NCBI GenBank assembly: GCA_003427395.1
Contig: BFEA01000058.1
Location: 3,847,539-3,890,140, forward strand
Source: Chara braunii
Lineage: Eukaryota; Streptophyta; Charophyceae; Charales; Characeae
DNA: 42,602 bases
Direction of reading: 5' to 3'
Each line of letters opens with the position of its first letter. Within the stretch, counting starts at the first letter, position 1. Under the pieces are notes generated by a model. The model had not been told where the DNA came from, did not search any database, and saw only the letters and a list, made by a program, of their open reading frames with translations. The position numbers and the translations under genes were made by a program. Shown here piece by piece: positions 10,195-23,343 of the stretch.

Positions 10195-13100
10195 ACGTAA
10201 ACATTCTTCATCCTTTACTTTTTTTTTTTCTTTTTTTTTTTAAATCCCGGTTCGGTTAGTGCCCAGACAACATATACAACATCTGCCAATACCTTCTCAA
10301 TTTCTCTAAAGTCAACAGGTTGGTGGAAATTCGAGTGATTTGAAATTTTTTAAGCTCAAGGGTGTTACGTGATGAGCCACTAAATGTTGATATTATAGAG
10401 AAGAGCGGTTGACCGATGAATATTGAAAGTTGCGGCAAAAAAACTGTCGTTTTAGAACGGGGGCAGTGACTCAATGCTTCCTCCACTGTCTTTTTTTTTT
10501 TTTTTTACAAAAATTTCAAAGAGTCGTGCTTAGTTATGAATATGAGGGGTGTGAAGTTTATCCAAGATTTTGGGAAAGATTGAAGCGAAGACAGGGAAAA
10601 TGATTCCTAAAAAATATGCCAAAGGAAGGAAAATGACCACGAAAATATGCCCATTACGTTTACAACCTGCAAAGGAAAAGACAAAAACAAGCCTTAGAAA
10701 AACCGGAAATGAAAGGAAAACAGTTGGTTTCCCTTTTTTTTTTCCATTTTTTTTGTCTGGGTTGATGATAATTTTTCGTTTTATCCATAAGGGCTTAAGA
10801 AGGTAAAGGAGTAGATTTGCAGGGAAAGGAAAAAATAAATATTCGTGGGAGCAGAGAGTGATGGGTAAGGAGAAGAAAGGGGAAGTTGGAGGAGACATTT
10901 CTGGTAACCGAACATCAATCTTTCTAAAAAACATGGGTTATGATGACATACTGGTGTGAGGCAAAAAATTTGGGCTAAAGGTGTAGTTTACTGCTTGGTT
11001 CGAGGGGATGGGCTAATAGTGAGATTGCCAGAATCAAGAGTCCATAGGCCAGGGTACAGGTGCACAGAGAGAGCGTTTGAGAGATGAGGTCGTGGTGTGA
11101 TGGAGAAGAGTGTGGTTGCTGTATGTTTTTTGTTAAGTCATGTGGAAATATAAATAGAGACACAGACAATCGAAAGCAGTTATCAACAACTCTTGTTGAT
11201 GCCAATAGCTATAGTGGAAAGCAAATAAGACCGGATGACAGATCCGGTGCCTGCAGCTTGGCTAGTTTGCTACGAGTGATTTTTTTATTTTTATTTTTTA
11301 CCTCAGATGGTTTACTTTACCTTTGACCTAGATTGACTACTAGCAGGAATATTGGTAGGAAGGGGGAAGAGGGTTTGGGATAAGTTATGAAAATGGCAGG
11401 CGAACCTTAAAGCATGCAAGAAAGGTGAATCAAATTTAACAGGATTTGTGGAACTAACTTATCTGAGCAAAATAAAGTATGGTTGACAAGACTAATTGGG
11501 GAGCGGGATTGAGCAAATGGGGTTAAGGGAGGGTAAAAGATGAGTATGGGGAACAATGACGACGAGGTAGAAGACGGAGAAAGGGGAGGGGGGGGACAGC
11601 AGGAAGTGGAGAGGGAGGCAGCAAAGAGCAGTGATGTCTGAAGGAGCGGAAAAACGTTCGGAGAGCCAGACATGGCCGTGAAGAGACCGGGAATGAGGTA
11701 GGAGGTTTGAGGGCAATATTTTGTTCTCATAGTAATACTATAACAATAGAAGTTGTGTGGCAGGCTGATGTGCATAATTCAACTTTGGGGGAATGATTGT
11801 TGCGTTTATTTATTTATTATTTTTAGAAAACAAGAGTGGTATGACTAAGATTGGCTACTAGCAAGAATGCAGTTAAAAGCAGAGGAGAGGGTTCACGACC
11901 AGATTAACCAATATAAACACTAACGAATGCATAAAGGGTGACCCAGTTCGATAAAGTTTAACGAACTAAGGAGTAAATAGTCCGAGCAAAGTAGAGTATG
12001 GTTGACCCAAGCGAATGACGTGGCAAATTAGGGAGGAAGAATGAGCGGGATAGGGACAACGGCAGGGTCGAAGATGAGGGGAGGAAAAGGATGACGACGG
12101 AGAGTAGAAAGAGAAAGGAGGGAGGGAGAGCAGCAGGAGGGTGAAGAGGAATGTTCAAGAGAATGTGGCGGAAATGCTTTCAAACGCCAAAACATAGGAG
12201 CGGGATGAGACAGGAAAGTGAAGCCTCGAAAGTGTCATCAAGTGATATAGTTAAGTGACGGATTGATGAGCATTTTCGTTTATATCCCCCGTCTCGCTTT
12301 CCCACCCACCTTTCCTTCCTTTTTTTTTCTTTTTTTTTTTGTTATGTGTTGATGCCAGTCATCTATTCTGCAAAATATCACGAGCCCCACGTGAACGCCT
12401 TGGCCAGAGCACCACGTGGCAGTTTGCGCATTGCGATTATGCTTATATTACTTCTCTGTTTTGTAGCACGAAAGTAATACAGGCACAATCCAACTGCTTG
12501 ATCAGCCATATGGCAGATGATTACGTGCAACAATAATGAAGTTGCACATCTGCAAGGATTTGCAAAATATAATAAAAATGATTAATGTGCCATGTGCAAC
12601 TTCATGCAACAAATGAGCAATTTCAGCAACATTTACCACGAACAGGGATGGTCGAGAAATATGATAAAGAGACCATAAATGAAGAAGATTTACTCTCTGA
12701 TTTTTATTTTTTTTTTTGGGGGGGGTGCGGGTGGGGGGGGGTATAACAAAAATAGCAGTAATAAAACAACAAGGGGCATTGGTGCAGAGTACATTTGAAA
12801 TGCAGACCTTAGGTCCACCTTTTTTTTTTTTTTACAAGAAACTAAGATGATAAACCCTTAATTGGTTGAAGAGTGGAAGAAAAAGGCAATGCAAATCATC
12901 CAATCGACACATCCGGACCGCAGTTGCATGCAAGGTCGAACAATCCAGAAAATTTGGCACAGACAAGCTATTTGAATTCGTGAAAAAGATTGGTGGTTGT
13001 TTCCAAACAAAAGAACGTGGCAGATTGAATTTCTAGGAGTTTTGACAGGGGGACAATGATATAGTTGCGAAGTAAAAAACATAAGATGGATTACTTCATC

Positions 13101-13900
13101 ATTTGCAAGTTACTTGACACTATCGGTCCAAGGATGTAATGATGTTTTTTTTTTTTTTTTTTTTTACACATACCAACCTAAATCAATTGAGCTTATTGAT
13201 TAGGAATAGAATAAGGGAGTCTAAAATGGAAAGGAAAAATATTGAGAAAGTTGAGGAGACAAAGGGTTTCACATCACTCTCGCATGCTTGGTTTTCTTTC
13301 ATAATTTTTCCTTTTTTTTTTTTTTTTTTTTTTAATTCAGGGGTTTTGCGAGGGGTGTCTTAAGAGATAACAACGATTTCACCAAAACAAAAATTTTATA
13401 TTTTTTTAACGAAATTGAAGCCTACTTATTTGGCCAAAAAACTATCGCCGTTTATCTCCTGAGGGTCAATTAGGAATTAATTGAAGTTCGAGTACATCCA
13501 AGAGGGACCCTAAAGAGCTAAAACAACGACATTTTCAGGGTCAAATGAGTGGGTTTTAATTTCGTTCAAAAAATAAAAAATGTTCGTTTTAACGAAATCG
13601 TTGTTAGATGGAATGATGGTTAAGCAGAAGCAAAACAAAAATGTGAATTTACTGCTAGAAACACAAATTAAAAAACGTCACTCTCATTATTCCAAGATTA
13701 TGCAACCCTCATTTTCTCTCGTCCCTCAGCTTTAGAAGCAAGAGACAACCATTGGATTATTATGGTCATTCCTACAGGGTGAGGAGGGAGCAAATCAGAC
13801 TATAACATGAATGGAAATGCAAATTGAGGAGACTAAAGTAAGGAAGGTAAGCATAGGGTAAGAATTGGTGGAAACTGGCCATGAGAAAGAGAAGGAAGAA
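10195..13900. other. Unassigned region with homopolymer runs
   Basis: No convincing gene is seen. Open frames here are short and biased (for example 10530-10934 on the minus strand, rich in F, L and P). Poly-T runs near 10219, 10490, 12817, 13143 and 13308 and a G-run near 12718 break up the sequence. The only structure I can support is the duplicated block at 11328-12150. Confidence 0.5.
11328..12150 (+). repeat. Diverged direct duplication (two ~300-370 base units)
   Basis: Unit 1 (about 11328-11700) and unit 2 (about 11848-12150) share in the same order GATTG(A/G)CTACTAGCA(G/A)GAAT, a GAGGGTT stretch, TCTGAGCAAA/TCCGAGCAAA, GTA(T)GGTTGAC, and a purine-rich GGGAGGATGACGACG-type end. They are diverged and not assembly copies. 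No coding content is recognised. Confidence 0.5.
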
Positions 13901-13939
13901 GGTGGGAAAGAAAGAGAAAAACTAGGAGGGTGACAAAGA

Positions 13940-15245
13940 TCAGAATATCAAAATTACGGCAGGTTGTGGGCTTACGTCTTTGTCTAGGGCCTTTTGGTGG
14001 TTGGGGTGTTGGAGGTTGAGGACTGGAAGGGAGCGGAGGTTTAGTAACAAGGAAAATGAGAGGAAGCGGAATCTGTTGGGGGAAGAAGGAATGTCTGGGA
14101 AAGAAGGTTCCTCTATCTCTGCCTTCCTGGATCTACGCTTCAGGGAGGTGGGTGGAGGCAACGGCGTGGCTGCTCTCCTCATCTTTGGCGCAGGGGGCTT
14201 CTCTATAAGTGAAAACTCTTGCTGCCATGGCGCTTGGAGTTGATGACTAGTCGAGGGTAGTCGGGCATGAAGTGATGAGGAGGTTCCAGGGGCATCGACG
14301 GAAAAAACTTGTAGTGAGGGTGATTGTTGAAAACCTTCTTCCTGAAAAAGTTTAAACCATGACCCTGGTCCCCAAGCAGCAAACTCCTGGATGTGCAAAA
14401 CTTTGACATAAGAATCTGCCAGAAATGCGAGGAAGTCTTTGAAGAAAACCGAGATGGGGGAGGTGAGAAATGGAGAGGTAGTGAGCGTTGGTAAGTTGTC
14501 CATTAGAGAGAAGGAACTCTTCTTAACCCACGAATAAGCAACGCTGGAGTTGGTATTGGCGATGCACATAGCGAAGCAATAGAAGTTGGCCGCGATATCT
14601 TGAGCGCAGATCTCCTTGAATTCAGTGTGCCCTGAGAAACTCATGAGGCGAGAAAAAGGAGAGTTTTCGAGAGTCGATGGAGAACAGGTTGAAGAGAGTA
14701 GTGGACAAGAAGGAATAGGAGAGCCATTGAACGATGTGCTTCCTCTTGAGTATGTAGATAGATTTCTCCTTGTTATTGAAGGAGAACTTGGTGGCGTCCT
14801 TGAGATAGTTGATAAGGTCATCGAGGTTGAGCAGGGTGTTGAACCTGACCTTGACCAACTTCCTCTCAATCCGTATGAGGGAGGTAGGAATTAACAAGCG
14901 GGGCAAGTATGGATGTAAAGGAAGAAGACGTGTTGTGGGGGGATGGATCGTGAAGAATCTTTCGAGTTGGGGTTTATAGAGATGGGGAGGGGAATAATTT
15001 CTTGCGCAGGGTGGTGGGGTGGAGGATTGAGGGAGGAGATGAGCAAGGAAGTGGTGTTTCAAGAAGGGGTCGTAGAGAGGTTTGCCCTCGGGCGGGGGGA
15101 AGGGGTGGTGAGAGATGGGGAAACCGAGCAAGGTGAAGGGGAGGATGAATGGGGCCGACTGGGGGGAGAGATTGAGAGTAAGGCAGCATTGGGAGGGGAC
15201 GAATGCACAACGGATAAGACAGAACTGGCTGGGCAACTGGTGCAA
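13940..15245 (-). pseudogene. Unrecognised protein-coding remnant with a frameshift
   Basis: Two overlapping minus-strand frames look like one former gene. Frame 1 (15245-14622) ends after a stretch of ordinary composition (NTLLNLDDLINYLKDATKF, then a W/F/L-rich segment). Frame 2 (14869-13940) becomes plausible from about 14625 (TEFKEICAQDIAANFYCF and onward) and ends in a basic tail (KRRSRKAEIEEP). Moving between frames near 14625 gives an unbroken stretch of about 300 residues. The N-terminal part of frame 1 is proline-rich and may be non-coding. I recognise no domain and cannot say whether it is host, viral or transposon derived. A reading as pure chance is possible, but the mixed composition in the centre argues against it. 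Confidence 0.4.
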
Positions 15246-15249
15246 TACG

Positions 15250-16650
15250 TTGGTGGAGAGGTGAAGAAAAGGTTGGGCTTACTGGACTTAAGTAGCTGAA
15301 AAATTGACTGATCGGAGTTGACGACCGAATCTTCGAAGAATCAAACCAGGCAGCTGGGCCTACTAGACGCAATCGGGACGCAGGTCTGATGTCCGAGGGA
15401 ACAAAAGGTGCAATGAACACAGAGGTCGACAAAGGGTGGTTATTGAAGTGGGTAGGCAGAGATAGGGGCGCGATCTGCAAATGTGACAGCCTCAGACCCT
15501 CGCCAAAAATGGAGAGTGAAAACGATTGCTCCTCCAATAACCTGGTTGGCTTGCGTGATATGAAGAGTGAGTCCCGATGGAACTCAGTTCTCCTTCACTG
15601 ATGCAGACGGTACTCTTATCCTACCATAAAATCTGAAGTAGGAAAAAAAAAGAAGGAAGATTGTCCTGAACGTAGATCACAGATGATGAAGATTTATGGC
15701 CCGGAAGGCTTACGGGAGAAAACTAAAGACGACCTCGGAGTTGGCAAGACCCGAACGCTCCGGGCAAAACCATCCATCCGAAAGATAGACAACCGTAGCC
15801 CTCCAACCGGAAACCAATAGTGGGGGCCGCCTTAGGGCAAAGGCATGACAACACAAAATACGTGTCGTGTTGTCCAGACCCAGTCCAGATAAAATATTAA
15901 ATTAGCAAACCGCAAATAATGCTAGATCGTTCATAAGAGAGTCACAGAGTTGGGTCGTAGGCCCACACACCTCCTAATCGAAGGTGGGTGGGGCCGCTTC
16001 GCCAAAAGGCGAGGTGAATGACTTATCTTCAAAAGTGACTGTCTGTCTGTCTTGATGTGACTTGCGGGTTTGCCTATGCGATGGTGCAACAGCTGGCGGA
16101 AGGAATCCAGAGAGTGCGTAGTGTGAGTTGACGCAGTCTGCTACGATCGGTCATGCGCCAGTTACTTATGCTTTTGCTGCTCCTGAAAGTAGTGGAGGTC
16201 GGGTTGCAGAGGGACTGCTTCCTGTTGGGTGAGACCTGATGGTGCCAAGGATACTGCTCAGTAGATGTGCCCACAGTAGATCTTGAAAATAAATTATTAG
16301 ATCAAAATAAAAATTATGGCAAACTTGAGATGAAAAAAATCAACCGTGATCTTGATAATCGAGAATGGAAAGACAACTCCGACAAGGTTGGAACCGAGGG
16401 TCTACAAAGATGAAAGTCGGGGCCGTGGGAGTTGAAACCAACCACAGAGTCTGCTCCAGGAGAATTGTGTGACCAAAAAAATCACATAAAATTTACGATT
16501 GTATAAAAATATATGGTAGTGTGAGTATGTCCTGAAAAGGTATAGTAGTGTGACGTGAACCATGCCCAAAACCTCAAATCAACTCTTCCCAAATCCACAT
16601 ATTTTGCGGATTCGAGGTCCGCAGTGTGAATATGTCGTTATGGGGGTATT
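15250..16650. other. Unassigned spacer
   Basis: No supported gene, RNA or mobile element was found. Short frames have no recognisable content. It ends at the poly-A (poly-T on +) tail of LINE-1. Confidence 0.5.
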
Positions 16651-16655
16651 TTGCA

Positions 16656-19053
16656 TTTTTTTTTTTTTTTTTGGGGGGGGGGGAAAGCGAGAAATTCCTC
16701 CACCGTTTGGCCTTGAGGTACAATGACTCTCTGATTCCGGCCTTGTTCCCTGACCAATTCGTAATCTAATCCTTCGTGTAGTTTCCACTTTTGGAACACA
16801 CTTCCTCCTTCTGCTGGCAGTTCCATGAGTTTCAGGTACTCCTTCCCTTCAGCAGGGTGTTAAACAACATACCACGTTCTTGGAGGGTTCACTCCCTCGG
16901 GACTTAGCAGATGGACCTAGACCGGTGGCAGACATTGATGATCTCCCTGCGCTTCGATTTCACCCCTCTACAATTTTTCAGCTTTTGTTGTAGCTCATTT
17001 CCCGAGTACCACCTTCCCTCCAGTGTGTTTCATAGATCCCTGACATGCATTACTCTTTTTCTTATCCACAGTCTCCCGTAGCTGCCTCCTGTTGAATCTG
17101 CCATCAACATATCGTCGTCGCTTTTCCTAATTCACTGGTTCTCAAATATTATTTGAAACGAGACTTCCTCCTTTGTGGTTGGGTTATTGAGTGTTTCTGG
17201 CTTCACCTCTTTCCATGCCTAAATAATTGCGGCCCATAACTCTGACTTGATCCTTCTTCTCAAGTATGAATTTATCCAGATACATGTCCAAACGTCCTTT
17301 GCCCTAGACAACACCCATTATGTGCTTAGGATTATTTCACTTAACATGATCCAGTGTTTGTTCTCTTGCGTACACAACACTCTCACCACCATGCGTGCTA
17401 GCATCACTGTAATCCTCCGCCCTGGTTCCACTAGCCCCAGACCTCCCTCCTGCTTTGGAGTACAGATTAGGTCCCATGCCACCTTGGACATGATTCCTTC
17501 CTCCTCATTGGCAAAGGGCCGCCACAAGAATCTTGTAGTTCTTCTGATCACCATCTATATTTTCTTGCCGACCGGGCGAACGTTGCCTACAAACCATGAA
17601 ATGACAAAGTGGGTTGTATTAACCATCAATGCCCGTCCAAAGAGAGACGGGTGGGGCGCCTTGCCTCATATGGATGTTCGCCTCATAATCGTTTGTTGAA
17701 TGATTTGGTCTTGTTGAACTTCGCATGGGTGCAATGAAATTTGAACCCCAAGGAAATGTTTTGCATCATTTTTCTGTATTCTTTTCATTCCCCAGTTGAC
17801 TGCTGGTACGCACTTGCTTGGTAGGAAGAAAGCTGACTTTCTCCAATTGATAGTGGCCTATGAGAGCTGCTCATATTGTCTGAGGCAGTACCAGAGTGCT
17901 CCTAACGATTCCTTTGAGTTTTGTGAGACATCGAAGAGATCATCCGCGAGCACCTTCACTTTGCATGTTGTAGTTTCCAACTAAAGCCCTTGGATTTCTG
18001 CATGAGTCCGAATGTTGTTCAAGGGTACTTTGAGGTGGACCACAAACAGCAGGGGTGCCAGCGGGCATCCTTGTCCGAGTGACCGGGAAAGCATAAACGA
18101 CTCTGATAGGTGTCCATTCACCAGCACATAGGTAGTGGAGTAGGAATACAGTGGAATCACCCACGTACAAAAGACATATCCAAAGCCCATCCATCTCAAC
18201 GTGGTTAAGACATATGACCAACTGACACGGTCATATGCCTTTTCCATGTCCAGCATAAGTGTTGTTACGTCCAGATTTTCCTCGCTGACCACCACCAATG
18301 CTTCGATCACCGTTGTGACGTTTTCAAAGATTGACATGTCTTTGACAAAGACCGGCTGATCCTCTTTTACCAGCAAGATAATGTATCTTCCTAATCTTCT
18401 TGTCAATAATTTAGCAAGGATCTTGTAAGATACATTTAGTAACAAGATGTGACTCCAGTTCTTTATCTCGTTCTTATTACCTTCATTGAACAACATTGAG
18501 ATGATACCTTTACATATTTTGGTGGGGAGTTTTTCTCCCATCAGGATTTCATTGTAGAGTCCTACTAAGTCCTTGTCGAGGGTCGTCCAGTGCTTGCGAT
18601 AAAATTATGCTGGAAGATCATTGTTCCAGGATGTTTTCCCATTCGCAATAACTTTGAGTGCTTGTACGCTTCTACCTCCGTTATTGGTCTATCCAGGTCC
18701 AGCTTCACATGTGTTGGCAGTCTGCAACTTGTGTTTTCCCAATGATCCGAGTTTAGAGATAGGTTTGTGTTCGCTCTCTCTTCTGGTCTTCGGGAAATAA
18801 GAATATCTTTGAAGTGTTTGGCTGCACATGCATACATAAGTTTAGGGTTCACTGCTATGGGTTCCTCTGGTTCAAATGGATGCTTGAGCTCCTTCATTGC
18901 ATGAGCAGTTATTGATGGCATAAATTTCTGAAACATTTCTCTCGTCATCCGGTCATAAACTTCGATCCCCCTGACTTTAAGGCATTCCGCCCACTGATCC
19001 GCTCTTTCCTGCTGCATCCGGTCTTATTCCGCCAGTCTTTCCGTACCCCATGT
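16656..19053 (-). pseudogene. LINE-1 3' part: RT domain and 3' end, degenerate
   Basis: This is the minus-strand 3' portion of an L1-like non-LTR retrotransposon. The segment 19017-18565 lies between endonuclease and RT. The RT core is at 18541-17981, with the motif DMEKAYDRVSW and the block SLGQGCPLAPLLF. The catalytic motif follows in another frame as VLADDLF at 17936-17953, with L instead of Y/F before ADD. A thumb-region segment (17554-17318) contains FLWRPFANEEEG. Stops and frameshifts make it inactive. The zinc-binding C-terminus seen in LINE-2 is not recognisable. The element ends in C11 followed by A17 (16683-16656 read on the minus strand), a target-primed poly-A tail. The other parts of this copy are at 23344-23932 and 36344-37010. 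Confidence 0.85.
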
Positions 19054-21884
19054 TGTCGAGCACATCGGCTCCCGCCTTTTTTGCAAAGACCAGAGTCCTC
19101 CGGACCATGTCATGCAGAAGTTAAACGATACGAAAATCGAGACAACTTGGGAACGATGTAAAATAACTTCACGAACCGTCAAGGCGGGCGTGGTCGCGTC
19201 GTCGATTCGTTGCTCCAACTGGGTGGGCCAACTGTACTTTTCATGGTCCCCTACAATAGTATAGGTTCCCGTAGGGCACAACTTACTTTCCCTAATGGGT
19301 TGTCACCACGACACCACCCATAAGGGCGTATCCCTACCGAGGTACTGACCCACGTGCGAAAGCTTTTAAATGCAATTGCAGAGGTAGGTAGGTCGAGGGC
19401 GTTTGCTCGTTTGTTGTAGTATAGATACACTTGGTTAAACACCAAGCGGACCCGAACGCCGTTCGTCCCTTAAGGCGCTGATCTCCTAAGTGTGAAGCAG
19501 ATGTCAGTCGACTAGAATGGTCTCAACCAAGCGTGAAACCCAAAATTAATCCTAGTCCCTCAAACACTAGTCAAAAGAAAGTTATAAGAACTACATAAAG
19601 TTACATCAAAAGGAATCGGTCGTAATTGATAGGAATATATATATTTAATACAAAATAATAATTCGAAAGAATTTTAATCATCATATGGTACATCGACAAT
19701 ATAATATGGAAATAAAACCCGACCACCTCGGGTCTGACTCCATAAATAAAAAAATCATACAACCACCAACGAGAACTTGGCTCTGACAACAACCTTGATG
19801 CAACCGACAAGGTAGTCGATTTGCCTCAGTTTTGACTTGATGAGACGCGCCGTCGAAGTCATTCATTTGATCTACTGCCGACTTAAGATTAGACACACAC
19901 ACACCCGTCTCCATACACTTTTAATCTTCTTGGATGACAGACTGCTTTGCAAACTTGAATGATTCTTGATCAGATGTATTATTTGAAGTATTGCACGTCC
20001 CACCCTCTAGGAAGTGGTCTGGGGTACTCCTCCTCCTCGTACGAGCAATAAGACTCGGTTCTCAAAAGTCGGGCCGTCTCCACCGAATCGGCAAGTAGCC
20101 CCTTGTAGAACAGTCCACTTTGGTTCGATAACAGGGCCGACTCCTAAAGCAATGAACCCCCGCCTAGATGCTTCTTAGAGAAAGAGAATGTGTCCACTGC
20201 AAGTAGGCTTCAATTGTTCTCATTTCTCCTAATCTCAGGGTAACTTGGACGAAAAGAATCAGAGGAGATAAAAAATGAGAATCATTTGAACAAATATAGG
20301 TAAATAAGGTCATTCGAGATAGAAAGGATCAATCTTCGAGAAAAGACTAAGTCCATATGACCTTATCTGCTTTATTTCAATCGAATTCATTTTGCAGTGC
20401 ACACGGAATTACCGTTTTTCAAAAGAACGAATCATTTTTTACATGCAGAAAGGTAAAAAGTAAAAATATATATATATATATTTTTTCTCAAATAGGCAAT
20501 AATATATCTCCTTTGCTATCATCTTTCTACCTACTTGCACAAAGCGCAAAGAAAACAAATTAAAAAAAAAACAATACAATTTCATACCCAAGTCAGACCT
20601 TTCCATTCACATACATAAATCACACAACTTTTCTTTACCTTTTCTTTCGAACATTCAAAACAAACACGGTCAAGCAAAGTATGGTTTCACACAGGTGTAG
20701 GGAAATTTGAGTAAATTAACAGATCTTGAGTAAAGTTTGAAGCGGCTCATTCAAGAAAGTCGAGTAATATGCCAATAGAAAAAATAAATATCGCCTGAGT
20801 CCAAAACGCATGACCCACAACTTCACACCAGTTATGGTCTTCCAATTGAATGATGGTCCACGCCCTTCTCCAAACACCCAACCGATTAAGGGCCAAGTCC
20901 ACTAAAAAAACTTGATGAAATAACCCTCGAGGAGGGTGTTCTCACACACGATTTTCACGTGGTTTCACACTTTTTCTGCCATACCGGATGGTACCAAACT
21001 CCAACATCGCTCGCACCGTGGATCTCCAAAAACATAACAACGACCCTCCTCTAGTTATGACCGTTAAACTCACCGCCTAAAGTCGTCAAGTTTACACTGA
21101 CGGCCGCCGGCTACCAACAACTTGTGTTGTAATTCCTACTGCAAAAGCACGACTTCGCCACCAAGCCGCACGACAACCCAACCTCCTTGCGGCTATGGAC
21201 GCCAACGCAGCAAGTATCCGACCACCAAGCTTATGGTTATGGCCACCGACGTCCGGCTATAATCGTAAAGTGCTCGACTACGGTCGTGGAGTATCCTCCA
21301 TTCACCACCTTTCTCACTCTCACTTACTTGCTGATCACTCGCACATCACCATAGCCACCTTCTTTATTGCTTTCACATACCTTGCCAATCATCCAAAATT
21401 TCGACAACACTTTCGCCCTTTCACATTGCAGTTCACTATGGAGTTGGGCAACACCTCCCCTTCACTCCATTATGCAGACGACTATGGAGTTGGGCAACAC
21501 CTCCCTCGTTGCATTATAAAAAATCCACCGTCGTGCCGCAATTTCGGCAGCACCTTCCCTTAGGAAGGCCTTGACGACAACATGACAATTCGGCTGCACC
21601 CTCCCTTAGGAAGGTCTTGCCATCGACGTGGCCGCACAACCCCATCGTGGACCTCTTATCGCATAATCCGAGCTTGTCACAGCCCTGCAACCGCAACACA
21701 AGCGCAAGGGTGAGGCAATAAGCTCTCAACCTTTGGCTATGGCTGCCTCTTTTCTATTCTCAACTTCCTGCAGACCACTACTGCTACAGCAGCACCTCCT
21801 CACATTAGCAGGCAACCAACACTCACTCAAGTGAATGTCCCAGCAGCACTGCCACATTTGTGAGACTGTTGGGTGGAATGTTGG

Positions 21885-21892
21885 CTTTTATA
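21885..21892 (-). promoter_or_regulatory. TATA box of LTR-B promoter
   Basis: TATAAAAG on the minus strand, at the position equivalent to 3931 of LTR-A, with the related downstream leader (GTGAATG/TTGAGGTGCTGCC-like sequence). Confidence 0.68.
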
Positions 21893-22674
21893 GTTGCCGA
21901 GAGGAGTTGATCAACACTCCTTCACCCCAGGTGAATTCACAGGCTCAAGCTGATGCTTGGATCTCAGCCAGATCAATGGCTCAGTGTGACTCCACCTGGG
22001 CCACACACTTAGGGAGGCAGTTACTTTCAATTGCCTCCTTTTATTTTTCTTTCTTTTATCTCAGCTATCTTATAAATTCACGAGATATTTGGCTTGCTAT
22101 CATTTTCAAAACTTTTTTTTTTTTTTAATGTTATTTCTTTGAAAAGATACAAATCTTCAAAGTTTGACGTACCTAGGCAATTTCCTCAGTGTAGGTACGT
22201 CAAACCCTACTTGAACTTAACCATCTTTCAAAATGGTTGTTCGGGTCTGCAGGTTTGGTCCGAGTAGTCACACTCATACTCAACCATCATGCATCTGGGG
22301 CAAGATCACGGTCGCATTCGCAGCCATGACCCTTCTTTTTTTAATTGTTTATTTTTTCCTTTTTCTTTTGTTGGCATACTCCAACAGTGAATTAACGGGT
22401 CACGTGGCTTTTGAGCCACACACCTTTCAAATACAGACTCGGGTTCGAGTCCTGAAGGACTCGAAAAAAAAATAGAACATATTTCGATTTATGCGTGTTA
22501 TCCTTGGCACGACTGATGTCGGCCGCGCGATCTCAAAGATCGCATGATCGAAATTGGTTGCGTCCAACTGCCCTCACCTAGGCGGCTTGCTCCAAAAGGA
22601 GCCAGCTCAATGGTGCAAGTCAGATTCAACCCCCGCATCTGTGGGGTAAGACTATGATGCGTTAATCTATTGGG

Positions 22675-22700
22675 GCTCCTACTACAAGAGTAGTGAGAGC
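22675..22700 (-). other. U3 hairpin H2 in LTR-B
   Basis: On the + strand, arms GCTCCTACTAC and GTAGTGAGAGC with loop AAGA. Nine of eleven positions pair as Watson-Crick and the other two are a wobble and a mismatch. The inner stem bases differ from all other copies. Confidence 0.6.
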
Positions 22701-23159
22701 ATCTCTTCTATAAGAAGAGCTTAGCCCCGCTACCTTGCCTGCCTATAGCATACCGGACACCACCTGCTCCAACCCTTAGCTTGGCTGGAATTGTTTGCCT
22801 TGGCCGATCATTGAATTAACCGCCTGTGCCAGGCTCGACAATGTCCAACCTAGCTAGGTGGACCACCTGACCCTTAAACCGTCGATACGGCTATGGGCCC
22901 CGGACCGAGTCAAATCCCGCAGCCCCCCCAAAAAATAGGCTTTCTATCCCTCCCACGCCGCGGTCCCATATCCGGCGCGTTCCTCCTTAGGCTTTGAATC
23001 GCGTGGCTGTCGTTATTTTAGGTAAGATAGGTCTAGCTTTAACATTCCCACGACGCATGCCTTTGCGACCCTGCTAGAAACCACCGACTACCGCCGTTTA
23101 CTCTCGGACATCAGAAGCATCCAGACTAAGATTCAAAAAAGTTTTAATCTTTCGGTCAT

Positions 23160-23343
23160 GCCCACGTAAGCTCCGAGATGGGGTGCTCCTTCATATGCTC
23201 TCGGCATTTTCAACTCGCCTCCAACACTTCCGTCCCCCTTTGTTCCTTTATAGGGCAAGGATCCGGGAACAAACATTGAGCAAGTTAGAGAGGATGCGAG
23301 AACTCCCCTCCCACCAGTCCGCAACATAGGAAAATTTTCCTTT
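23160..23343. other. Unassigned 184-base segment at the LTR-B edge
   Basis: It lies between the recognisable U3 of LTR-B and the resumed LINE-1 sequence. It is not similar to the LTR start of the other copies nor to the LINE-2 coding sequence. It could be filler DNA from an imprecise insertion or a diverged LTR terminus. Confidence 0.4.

Noticed and set aside
10530-10934. 134-codon minus-strand frame
   Set aside because: Low complexity, rich in F/L/P from T-rich runs, no recognisable domain.
16638-16826. Short frame (MELPAEGGSVFQKWKLHEG) near the LINE-1 end as a separate gene
   Set aside because: It lies inside the LINE-1 3' region and ends in the poly-A tail; it may be the remnant of the ORF2 C-terminus but cannot be shown to be a gene.
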